Of a stretch of DNA of 64,000 bases, positions 50,301 to 60,783 are shown piece by piece (position 1 is the stretch's first letter; every line of letters begins with the position of its first letter). The stretch is from Tetragonia tetragonoides. Taxonomy: Eukaryota; Streptophyta; Magnoliopsida; Caryophyllales; Aizoaceae. Both the position numbers and the translations under genes were made by a program. The stretch spans positions 34,413,501-34,477,500 of the forward strand of contig CM076152.1 in assembly GCA_038025085.1 (NCBI GenBank), read 5' to 3'. The notes beneath the pieces were generated by a model, which worked only from the letters and a program-made list of their open reading frames with translations, had not been told where the DNA came from and ran no database searches.

Positions 50301-52115
50301 GGTTTTTTTGTTGCTCACTGCTCATTTTTCTTTGTTCCTCTCTTTTGTTTAATTTTTGTATGCTCTCGCTTTCTGCTCTGCCCTTCATGTTGCTTATTCT
50401 CCCTACTACTGTTGCAGTGCTAATCAGGAAAGAATCAGAATTTATCCCAATTTTTATGCTCTACTAGTACAATTGCTGGCACGCAGCGAACGATATGCAG
50501 AACTGAACTTGTTCATTATTGATAAGGTCTTTTTTTTTTATCAATTATTGATAAGGTCTTTAATTATAACTTTATAATTCTATTCACACAAGTATGGAGT
50601 ATCTTTGATTTCTGGACCTGTTCATTGACAAAGAAGTCCCATTGCAGATTATTGAACCCTCAAAAGAAGTTGCATGTCAACTACTAGAATCTGGCCGCGA
50701 GCATCTTCCAACAAGGAAGCTGGGAATTGACATGCTTCGGCAGCTATGCTTACACCCTGATTATGTATTATCACTGGCACAGGACGGATACTATCTAGAA
50801 GCTTTACGCTATGCCCGCAAACACAAGGTAGTGCTTTTTTTTTCTCTTTTGTACAACTTGGGTAGTATTAGTGATCTTTCTTTGTTGCTAATACGGGTTT
50901 CACGTTTGCTGCATGTTTTCTATGTTTACAATTGGGGCATGTTAAGTGGTAGCTAACATCAATTAGCAAAACCTAGAACTTCATAATAATTGCTGGCAGC
51001 TAAGCATTGTAATAATGAGTAGAACCTTAACCTTACTATGGTCATAGTCAACCTTCCTTCTCTTTTCCCTTTTTTGGTTGATTTGGTCCAGTCGTTGTTT
51101 CCATAGTTGATGATTGCGTTCTGCCTCAATACCTTAGGTGGCCTCTTTTTTTTAGATAAAAGAAAATTGTATTAAAGTCTGCCAAAACAGCAGCAGAGGA
51201 CAAGCTGTCCTCCTTGTGACATTACAACAGATTATGCCATTTTCTTTGAAGCTCAGTTATAGAATAATAAATTTTAAAGCGCCCTCCCGCGTTAGCCCAC
51301 ATAGAAGCTAAATAAATCACTTTATCCCACAAGATCTCTGGGCGAAGGCAACTTCTAGAGAAAATTCTGGCATTCCTCTCTAACCAGCAACACCAGAGAA
51401 TAGCAAAAACAGCATTACGCCACAAAATCTTCATCTCCTTATCCCTCCCAAACGCCAAAAAGCGCACCTGCAACATCTCCAACACAGTCGCAGGAAACAC
51501 CCATTGCTCCCTTACAATACCAAACAACTTATTCCACAAAACACAAGCCATTTCACAGTAAAGGAAATGTGAACAAGTCTCACTACTTGCACGACACAGC
51601 ACACACATATCAGGTGAGATAGCTAACCCCGGTTGCCTTTTCTTAATTAAGTATACAAGGAAAGCTGGTCAGAATTCTTACTTGGTTTGGTCTGAGACTT
51701 CACTTACCTAACCCCTATAGCATTCCTAAGCCTGTATACAAACAAGGAAGGCAATGAGATAAAAGAGGAGACTTTGCTTCATTTTTTTTAGTAAGAGAGG
51801 GACGGGACTTTGCTTCATTGGATTTCTGCAAAGGATTTTCTGTTTAAGATATCTATATTGTGTGAGATTGCTGCAAACGATAGGACTTTCACTGGCTGCT
51901 TTCTTAACATCTTGACACATGTCTGGAAATTTCAGGTTGTTTCCATCAGGCCATCATTGTTTCTCGAAGCAGCTTATGCGTCAAATGACTCGCAACGTCT
52001 AGCCACCGTATTAAGATTCTTATCAGACTTCATTCCAGGCTTCAGAAGCACATCAGACCATGTTACATACTGCCACATTCTAAGCCAGATGAATGCTTCT
52101 TCTATAGCTGTTTGA
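41323..52115 (+). CDS. RMC1: RMC1/Mic1 (C18orf8) homologue, MON1-CCZ1 complex subunit
   Basis: Eleven exons can be joined with GT-AG borders: 41323-41490, 41607-41866, 42948-43101, 45913-46022, 46127-46214, 46626-46958, 47079-47153, 48631-49214, 50418-50526, 50648-50827 and 51936-52115. They give 746 aa with frame kept throughout. The N-terminal half is the beta-propeller-like part (YIQYPPLRCSIPGS, SESILGFFW, THESRLILLASGMQCK). The last exons (8-11) hold the helical Mic1 domain (IIEPSKEVACQLLESG, KLGIDMLRQLCLHPDYVL, DGYYLEALRYARKHK). In animals RMC1 binds MON1-CCZ1, the exchange factor that activates Rab7 on late endosomes; a vacuolar-trafficking role is inferred here. Length is close to the Arabidopsis homologue. 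Exon 8 encodes a Ser-rich, poorly conserved linker. Introns carry MITEs and a LINE fragment, yet the ORF is intact. Start chosen by match of the N-terminus to relatives. Confidence 0.93.
43331..43842. mobile_element. MITE in RMC1 intron 3
   Basis: Left TATGGCTAACAATGAACTTG and right CAAGTTCACCAATAGCCATG are inverted terminal repeats. The interior has further GTTCATGAAC-type palindromes and CTCTCTCTCC runs. It is non-coding. Confidence 0.55.
44128..45067. mobile_element. MITE with roughly 85-bp terminal inverted repeats, RMC1 intron 3
   Basis: GATTTCCTCAAAAAAGG, TTTTAGAAACTATTTCCAAG and ATTAGGCTGGGATCA on the left are mirrored in reverse complement at about 44985-45067. The 940-bp element has no transposase. 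Long terminal repeats suggest a MULE-type non-autonomous element, but no 9-bp TSD was found. Confidence 0.65.
45402..45677. mobile_element. Small MITE-like inverted-repeat element, RMC1 intron 3
   Basis: TGTATGTTACTCGGATC at the left and GAGTAACATAGGCATACA at the right are imperfect inverted repeats enclosing about 240 bp. The superfamily is unresolved. Confidence 0.4.
48370..48454. mobile_element. Stowaway-like (Tc1/mariner) MITE, RMC1 intron 7
   Basis: CTCCCTCCGCCCC on the left and GACAGAGGGAG followed by TA on the right match the Stowaway terminal consensus. The interior AATTGTTCACTTCGTAAC and GAAGTGGACAATCAAATT is palindromic. About 85 bp, compact. Confidence 0.7.
51147..51610 (-). mobile_element. 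5'-truncated LINE fragment in RMC1 intron 10
   Basis: The minus-strand open frame 51608-51222 (128 codons) is the C-terminal zinc-binding region of a LINE reverse transcriptase (zf-RVT): a CVLCRASSETCSHFLYCE cysteine/histidine cluster followed by LWNKLFG and WCCWLERNARIF. After the stop comes a short 3' UTR ending in eight A (T-run at 51147-51155 on the plus strand). It is antisense to RMC1 and lies wholly in the intron, so it should not alter the protein. TSD not resolved. Confidence 0.8.
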
Positions 52116-52254
52116 GTTTATAGTGGACATACTTTTTCGGCAATCATCCCTTCTGCAGAGCATTTTAATGTTACATATGGGTCCTTGGTTTACTTGCAGA
52201 TGTCAGGGTCTTTGGTTTTGATCATCCATTTGTTCTTCTGTCAAAATTGTCTTG

Positions 52255-52260
52255 AATAAA
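52255..52260 (+). terminator. Polyadenylation signal of RMC1
   Basis: AATAAA lies 140 bp after the RMC1 stop codon, followed by TTGT/TGTG-rich sequence. Likely 3' end near 52280. Confidence 0.5.
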
Positions 52261-52280
52261 ATAGCAAGTTCAATTGTCTG

Positions 52281-52894
52281 TGTGTCTGGCTGTGGTGGTG
52301 TTGTGATTGTGGATTTCTTTTTAGTTAGTTCAAATGTTTCGAACTTGGCTCTTGTTACTTGTGCTTCTGTGTAACGAAGGGGTATGGAAAGCCATGATAT
52401 TTGGCTAAATTCAGAGCTCTGTATTAGGCTTAGTTTCCTGTATTAGATTCACAAGCAACTGTAACACATGATGGGTACTTTTCTCAACTGATAGTGTTGG
52501 CCTGTTGGGTCGGTTGTTATGCTTCGACTGTTGCAAACAATTGTTTGTATTGCTGGTCTGGGAGGTTCTAATAAACCAACTGAGAACACCTTTGTGTGCA
52601 TTGCAATCCCTGCAGTATTCAGGGATTGTTTGGATTCTGGTTCCTGATAATAGGAATTTGGTTGAAGTTTAAGAAGCGGTATGAAGCATTGATTCCTCCT
52701 ATACATTGTTTGGTTGAAAATTTTCTAATGTTTGGGTAACAATATGTAACATTTCTTGAGTTGTGTGAGCCCAGAGAGGGTAACAAAGACCATAAATGTT
52801 TCCCTAACAGTAGGAAATTTCTACTGTTTGATTCACTCTTGAGATGAAACCTAGATACTTTTCTTTTAACAAAAAGCCTTGTGTAAGATCAATT

Positions 52895-52959
<65 letters not shown>

Positions 52960-53483
52960 TCGTTTATTATGATTCGTGATCATTGTTTCACTAAAACTTG
53001 CGGTAATAAAATCATCTTAAATAATATTTTATTTTTAGTATACCATCTTAAATAATGTATTATTTTTATTTACTAACAAGTTTTCTTTTAAATACAAATA
53101 AATATTAAGAAAAATAGTGTACATTTTCCTATGTCTTTATGTCTGTAAATAAATAAATCGTTGCAAAAAAAAATAATTATTGGCAAAGTATGAAATATAG
53201 TACTTACAAGTTAACAATCCGAAAATATTGAGGTAAATCTATATTAATCATGATAACAAATTTATTATCCCAATTATTTAGTACGAACCGATTTTTAAAC
53301 AGACCTAAACAGTAAGCAAGGCTAACATTTTATTCATATACCATCGACATAGACATTCAACAATCCAATTAATAACCCGAAAATCTAATTACTCGAATTA
53401 GTAATAATAACCTCATAAGTAGCCATGATATAAATTACATTTGGATATTTTAAGGTTTATCAGAAATTTGAAGTAATCTAGAT
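52281..53483. other. Intergenic sequence downstream of RMC1
   Basis: No gene. It holds an (AT)n tract of about 30 units at 52896-52955. Confidence 0.5.
52896..52955. repeat. (AT)n microsatellite
   Basis: About 30 uninterrupted AT units. Confidence 0.97.
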
Positions 53484-53671
53484 GGGTGTGTTTGTTTTCA
53501 CTTATTTTCACTGATTGGGTAAGGTTCTACTATTGATTTTCACTGAATGGATAATATTCTACTACTGATTTTTACTGATTGAGTAAGGTTTGATTCTCAC
53601 AGATTGGGTAAGATTTTGTTACTTATTTCCACGGATTGAATAAGGTCCAACAAGTGGAAAAGAACACACCC
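53484..53671. mobile_element. Ladder MITE, short copy
   Basis: Left GGGTGTGTTTGTTTTCACTT and right CAAGTGGAAAAGAACACACCC are inverted repeats. About five internal units of the CACTGATTGGGTAAGGTTCT type. Confidence 0.65.
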
Positions 53672-53895
53672 ATAGTTTGTTTATTTAAAAGTACGTCTTG
53701 CATACACATGGTCTTTTTATACACCAAGTAGTCTTGGCACTCTTGTGTGTTAGAAGTATGCAAAACTTTGCCTCATTTAAAAATTCGGAAACTTGTAATA
53801 TTCTGAAGGTGGCTAAGGCTCTGTTTGATTCAACTTAATTTCACTTAAATTAAGTTCAGTTCAGTTCAGGGCCAATAAGTTCAGTTCAGTTCATT

Positions 53896-53898
<3 letters not shown>

Positions 53899-53990
<92 letters not shown>
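53899..53990. repeat. (ATT)n microsatellite, about 30 units
   Basis: Continuous ATT tract inside the MITE at 53817-55146. Confidence 0.97.
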
Positions 53991-53994
<4 letters not shown>

Positions 53995-54052
53995 TTTTAT
54001 ATTTTTAATAATACGTGGTAATACCTTTAATATTAGAAATTGCGTTTTAAAT

Positions 54053-54663
54053 AACAAATCAAGAATTGGTATGGTTGCATATACAGAAATTGCCGTTCCT
54101 TTTTTTCTCTCTCCCCTCTCTCCTCCCAAAAGAAAAACTACCATCTTTCTTGTTCATAGGGGCTGCCATTAGTGACCTTTTACTAATGGTAAGCCCTCAA
54201 TACTTTCAATTCTGTGTGTTTTTTAGTGTTTTTAGATGTTTTCTTTCAATAAAAATCTCTCCTATGTGAGAGTTGGTTTCTCTCTCTTCATGAGAGTCTT
54301 TCTCTCACCATGTGTGAGTATATTTAGGGTTACTATGTTGAAGGAATTCCAATTAGTTTTTGGAATCTTTTTTATTTACTTGATTCGGGATTACAAGTTG
54401 GGTCTTCTCCATCATTACGTGAATTTGTTCTTTCAAGCACTTGCAGCACGTTTCGTGATCATCTCTGATCGAAGGGATCATGCGTGGGCACCCCATAATT
54501 TGACGGAGCCGTGCAAGACACTGATTTCAAACAGTTGTGTTGGACTTCATTTTCAAGTTATCATTTTAGATTTGTACTTGTTTAGAGAAATTTGTCTATG
54601 TAGATGCCGTTTGGCCGTTTATGAATGAAATTTCTCTGGTCCTAAGATCAAAAAAAGAAAAAA
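54053..54663 (+). mobile_element. Short retroposed element with 17-bp TSD (LINE-derived?)
   Basis: GAAATTGCGTTTTAAAT (54036-54052) and GAAATTGTGTTTTAAAT (54664-54680) form a 17-bp TSD with one mismatch. The 3' end is A-rich (GATCAAAAAAAGAAAAAA), so it was mobilised by a LINE-type mechanism. The 611-bp body has no intact domain. It may be an internally deleted LINE joining a 5' UTR to a 3' end. Confidence 0.65.
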
Positions 54664-54936
54664 GAAATTGTGTTTTAAATTAAACACAATAAAAAAATAG
54701 TAAGATAAAATTAAGGGGCAATTGGTTTGTTACTTGACAAGGGAAATGATCAATAAATAATTAATATTAGAAAAGGAAAAATGAAAGAAATGAACCTAGT
54801 TACCTTTCTTGATTGGTTCACTCTAGTAAAGTAGAGTAGTAGAATTACTTTCAATTCACTTTGCTATTCTTGGAATAGTTGATAGAGCTTTGAAAATAGT
54901 GAATTAAATAATAAAAAATATAATAATAAAAATCAA

Positions 54937-55063
<127 letters not shown>

Positions 55064-57526
55064 GTTCAGGGCCAATAACTTCAGTTCAGTTCAGTTCAGT
55101 TAAGTTAAGTTCAGTTACGTGAAATTCAGTTGAATCAAACGGAGCCTAAGTATATAATTAGAGATAGTTTTGTATGAGACTAGCCCACAATGAGATAAAA
55201 ATTACTTTTCTAAATTTAGGGGTCATATTTGTGGATTAGTGTCCTCTTTATCTATAAAAAGTGACCTCGTCTCACTATGAAACCGTCTCATTTGATGGCG
55301 AAAGAAATTAAAATAAATAAAATGGAGAGTAAAAAGGAAAATAAATAAGTTTTCTTTTTTGGAAGTCTGAAAACGGAAAAGGGGGGAACAAAAAAAATAC
55401 CCAAACAACAATCCACTTAAATCCCACCCACTCTTTTAATAAATCCCACCCAACTTAAGTGAGTAATTTACTCATTTGCCCTTGTTTTAATTTAACTCCT
55501 TCTCTTTCCCCTAGTCTCTCCTCAAACAAAACCTCCATTTTAGCCACCCATTTCAGCCACCGTCGTTTCACAGCCACCCATCCAAATTCCAACACCACCG
55601 CATACGCCAGAGACAGCGACCACCAACAGGCCAGCTCACCAACAACAACGATGAAGAAGAAGACTATCAAGTTGCGCCTTTTTTCAATTATTTTTTATTG
55701 GTTTGAAATTATGAACAGCCATGTTCCGATCTGCTGTGGTGGGTAAGTGGCAGAGGAAAAAAATTAGCCACACAACGCACTGGTGTTACGCAGTGTTCAC
55801 TGCGCGGTGGCGTTGCGCAGTTCTACAATGCGCGACTGCGTTGCGTTGCTTGTATTTTTTTTGTGTATTCTCTTTTTGTTGATTGATATTATTGTTAGTT
55901 TTATCATTAGTTTTGTTAACGTTATTTTTATTAACAATAATAACATTATTGTTTGAATTTGTTGTTGTTTTTGTTGTTGTTATTGTTATTGTTTATTAAA
56001 ATGATTTGTATACAATTTTATTATTGTTAATTGTATTTGTGATAAATAATTATGTTGATTAATGATTTGTAATTTGAACTTTTTAAACATGTTTATACAA
56101 AATCGATAATTTGCGATGCCTATTTTCAAAAAAAAAATGTTGCCTGATTTTCAAATCGAGTCTATTCATTTTGATTTATTTGGTTCATAATTCATTTTGA
56201 TATATTACTTGTTCATAGTTTGAACTTTGTAAGTTATTGAAAAACACTTAGCGACTATCAATTGATTTAACATACTCGTTTGGCAAGATATAAAGAACGT
56301 CACTACATATTTGAACTTTCTTGGCATTTTAAAATACTTACAGTAACAAATTAGTTTCATACAAATATAAGTAAAAAATAGTATGCAGTCCTTTAACGTA
56401 CTTTTCCCCGACGTTTTTGATGTCGATGTAGGCGGGCGTCAAAATTATTTGGATCCCCAATCAACCATGAATAGTATCTAAACCTAGGAAGAAATATACC
56501 TACAACTTGTTTGTAATCTTTCAACCACGTACTATTCACGTACTTGACCATGCGAACACGTTATGCATTTTTCCAATACAATTAACCCATGTCCAACATC
56601 CCGACTAGGAAAAGCTACATCAGTTCTAATATATATGTATGCGGATTGTCCAACACTAGTGCCCCTTGCACTCCTATTTAAAGTTTACATGTTTGAAAGC
56701 TAATACACAGTAAACACATGCCAACAACAAACTTATGAACACATAACAAATTAAACATCACTAAATATAAAATCATGGCAAATCGCAAATTAAACATCAC
56801 TAAAAATAAAACCATCTAACCACATTATTTTCTTTTAATTAATTAATACTATGTTATTAAACCAAACATAAATGAAATATATCCCCAAATTCAACCACAA
56901 CACTTCAAAAATAAATTTCCCAAAATAAAACTCAAAAGTATATATATGAGAAAAATATTAAACTAAAATATAATTTAAATCATTTTAAACGAAATAATCA
57001 AGATAATATAGATGCGCAGCGCGCAAGCGGGTGCGCAGCGTGCAGGCGCTGTGTAGAGCTGCGCAACGCCATCGTGTAGTAATGTTTTGCGCTACGCGAT
57101 GGCATTGCGAAGCCTTTTTCCAGTTATTTTTAAAGCAACGACAAATGCAATATAGCTTAAAGCACTCATTTCAACAATAGTTATGCTTGCCGTCATTACT
57201 CGACCTCTTTCTTCAGCGTACAACCCGTTGTTGGTGGTGTTCTTGGTGGTTGTGGTGGTGGTGGATTAGGAGCTCAAGTTGAAAGGAGAGAGAAGGAGTG
57301 AAGAGAGGAGAGAGAAGGGCATGAGTGTTAAAAGGGAGTTACTATATACCGCCATAAAATTACTCACCACCGCCCTTGGAAATTACAATATTGCCCCTCT
57401 CACATTTTCACCCTTTCTCCCACTCTCCCTCTCCCTCTCCCTCTCTAACTCTCCCACACCCACCCACTCTCACACCCACCCACATTCACCAACATTCTCT
57501 CACCGGCAAGCAAGGAACGACCGCAA

Positions 57527-60500
57527 ATGTCTTCCGGCGACCAAGAAGTGCCGTCGACGGTGGCCGAGGTAAAAAAATTTTCCGCATATTTTGAACGGGC
57601 GTCCGTGATTTACGCCCCGTCCATGGATGGGGCGTAAATCACGGACGCCTTCACCATGGTGGAGGCGTAAATCACGGACGCCTACACCATGGATCATGCG
57701 TCTGAGATCTACGCCAAAACCATGGTGTTGTCGTCCGTGATTTCCGCCCCATCCATGGTTCAGGCGGAAATTTCAGACGCCTGTCCCTTGGTTCAGTCGG
57801 TTTTGATAGACGTTTGAATTTGAGATTAAGCTAACATTGTTTTCGTTGTTTTCGTTAGGTTCCTTTGGAGCGGTTCGGTGGTGATGGTGTTGATTACAGT
57901 ACGCATTTCGTCACTGATGAGTTATTTGATAGTGATAGAGATGCAATTAATTGGGCAAAATAAATTGCCCTTACTATCGGGTTTGAGTTGATAATCTCGT
58001 CACACAAGAACAATGGAAGCGTAAAATTGTTAAGATGCAATCGAGGTGAACGCTACAGAGGGGAATTAAGAGACTTAGATACTGCTGCTCGGAAGAATAC
58101 GAAAACAAAGGCTTGTAAATGTACGTTCCAGTTAAGAGCTGAGCAAGTGTATGGGTCCAGTAGTTGGATGATTGTCACATTGCCTGGGATTAGGGGTACG
58201 CACAACCATGACTTTGCTGTGTTTCCTGAGGGATATCGTCAGATGAGTGGTCTTAGTCCTGGGTCAAAGCAACTCGTTCGTGACATGACTTCGGCACAAA
58301 CAAAGCCATGTGCTATCTTGGCCGCTATTAAGGAAAAATTTCCCGAGGACAATGCAACTAGACGGCATGTGTACAACTACAGAGATCGTATAAGGAAACT
58401 TGATTTTGAAGAGAGAGATGTCATTGGTCAGTTTCATCATTTAGCTGTGGAGAATAAGTACGTACATTGGACAAGAGCCGACCCAGCTACTAATGAGGTA
58501 ACTCACGTGTTCATGGCACACCCTACATCAATTCAGTTACTTCGGTCTTTTCCTTGGTTGATTGGCTTAGATTCCACGTACAAAACAAACAAGTATAAGA
58601 TGCCGTTTCTTGAGATAGTGGGGATGACTCCAAGCAATAAGAACTTCCTCATAGCTTATGCCATTATGAAGGATGAGACTGAGGCAAGCTATGCGTGGGT
58701 CTTAGATAAGTTGAGGATGCTTATTGGAAATGATGTACACCCAACAGCAATTTTGACCGATCGTGAGCTAGGGTTGATGAGACCTATTAGAGAGATATTT
58801 CCCGACAGTGCCCATTTGCTCTGTACATGGCACATTAACAAAGTCATTGAAGACAAAGTGTACAGACTTTGTGGAAAAGATAAGGTCGGCGCGCAGAGGT
58901 TCAAGAACGGGAAGTGGAAATTTATCATGGAAGCTTCCACAGAAGCTGAGTACGATAGAGCAGTGCGTATGATGAAGGATACTTGGAGGAATTACCCTCA
59001 CGTGATATCCTATGTAGAGGAGACCTGGCTGAGATACAAAGAGATGTTTGTGGCTGCGTGGACGAATAAGGTGCTACACCTTGGCAACACTACGACTTGC
59101 AGGGTGGAGAGTGCACATGCCGTGCTAAAACATTGGTTGAACTCCTCAACTGGAGCTTTGGACAATGTTTGGAACAAGGTCAACAAGTCAATCGAGTCAC
59201 AACTAACTGAGATCAAGTACACACTTGAAGAGTGCAGAAGACGAACATGTGTGATGTACTCGGGTTTCCCATTCAACTATCTGAGCGGGTATGTTTCCCA
59301 TTACTGCTTAGGAATATTATCGGATGAGCTGAAGAGGATGAGAGAATTGAGTGACCAAGTATTTGATCGTTGCGGTTGTGTATTGAGATCCACTCATCAG
59401 ATCCCGTGTGCGTGTGAGTTGAAAACGGCCACGGATACGGGCACGCCAATTAGCTTGAATAGTGTCCACAAATTTTGGCGAACACTAGTTATTAGTGATG
59501 CAGTGGAGATAGATACGCTTGACATGAGTGAGCATCCATCTGAGGACCATCGGTACTTTCACTCTCTCGTCCACGAGGTTAACTCAAGCGACCGGGCAGT
59601 TGTGCGCAACATATCTGTCCTTATCAATGAGCAGCTTCATCCTGATGAAGCGAGTTACGTCGAGCCGGAAGCGAACACGACAGTCAGAGGTCGACCGAGA
59701 GGGAGTTCCTCTACCAGACGTGATCCTAGTTCATGGGAGTACTCCCAGAGGGGTCGTGGTCGCCCTAGGTCATCCAGTTCGAGCCGCGGGCGTGGTCGTA
59801 GCTCATCCTCATCGAGTAACGTCGTGCGGAGTACTGGTATGAAAACCCATAATTCCGGGACATGTACATAATGTTGTTAATTACTTTTTGATAAGTACTA
59901 TTAATGACTTTCTATTATATTGTCTTGCAGCTGGACACGGAATAGATATCACTGAATTCTATCATGTTAACAAAATTCCGGGAATCATCATACCTTTCAT
60001 TGAAGGATATCTCGATGTGCTTGGGGATGGTAATTGCGGTTTCCGTGTCATTGCGGACTACGTTTTCGGAGACCAAGAGCAATGGCGATTGACGAGAGTT
60101 TGCATTGCAAACGAACTCTTAGCTAACCGAGCATTGTACGAAAACATATACGTTGACGGGGTCGACGCTGGTTACCGCCGTATTTTGTGGGACGGAGGTG
60201 CGTGTAACGATGATCACTGGATGATAGTACTTGAGGATTTGTTCCCGATTGCCAACCTCTTCAATACAGCGATTATGTTATTCGGATACGGCAGCGGAAG
60301 GGGGTTATATGCTTGTTACACAGTGCTACCGTTGCAAGCACCTTCGACTGCTACACGTCCAAGTAGGGAAATTGTCATAGGTCATTTAGGTGATTCGTAC
60401 ATGCATTATATCCGTCTGAATTTAGCCTCAGATTTCCCTGTTCCTCCGATATGCGCAGCATGGTTTACTTCCCGTTCTGATAGTGTCGCTGGTTGGGAGC

Positions 60501-60553
60501 AAATGTATGTTAGGCGAAGAGCACATTGGGATCGTTTAGCGAGGTCGACGTAA
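57527..60553 (+). CDS. MULE transposase fused to OTU cysteine protease domain
   Basis: Three exons: 57527-57568, 57859-59836 and 59931-60553, all GT-AG and in frame, 880 residues plus one internal stop. The TAA at 57961-57963 breaks the model at codon 49, where an acidic residue or Gln would be expected; the frame is otherwise open. Domains in order: a FAR1-type zinc region (KACKCTF to GTHNHDF); a MULE DDE core with Asp codons at 58570 (GLDSTYK) and 58759 (LTDRELGL) and Glu at 59107 (RVESAHAVLK); a SWIM-like knuckle CGC-x10-CAC (59371-59415); an Arg/Gly/Ser-rich linker; and an OTU domain with GDGNCGF (Asp 60026, Cys 60035) and His at 60404 (MHYIRL). By family, the transposase cuts and joins DNA, and OTU domains cleave ubiquitin chains. 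The join rests on the intron 59837-59930. A TTG or other downstream start could bypass the stop. Confidence 0.85.
57598..57790. repeat. Palindrome array inside the left end of the MULE
   Basis: 57598-57649 is a near-perfect 52-bp palindrome centred on CCATGG (57621-57626), with arms GGCGTCCGTGATTTACGCCC and its complement. Variants of the same GGCGT...ACGCC unit follow to about 57790, spaced by CCATGG. It lies in the first intron of the transposase gene. Confidence 0.9.
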
Positions 60554-60783
60554 TTGAATGTTTTGCGTGATTGTTATATTTTTCTACTTATATCATTGTC
60601 ACATTTTTGTGTGATTGTTATATTTTGCATGTTATATTTTTTCGTGATTATTGGAGGTAAATAAAGCAACAAATTACAATAAAATAAAAAAGGTAAATAA
60701 GAAACAACAAATTACAATAACACAAATAAATAACAATAACAATGAAACTCTTATATAAATATATAACAAATTCATCTAATACA
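60554..60783. other. Convergent intergenic spacer of the MULE
   Basis: AT-rich 230 bp between the two stop codons, with ATTGTTATATTTT repeats near 60570-60640. Presumably shared 3' UTR and polyadenylation space. Confidence 0.6.

Noticed and set aside
55455..55746. Thr/Ser/Pro-rich open frame near the left end of the outer element
   Set aside because: It lies in the subterminal region of a non-autonomous MULE and its composition reflects repeats; no domain recognised.
57279..57594. Ser/Pro/His-rich open frames at the left MULE end
   Set aside because: They run across the TSD and the TIR, so they cannot be an original gene.
58689..59276. Minus-strand open frames opposite the transposase
   Set aside because: Shadows of the transposase gene with no domain of their own.
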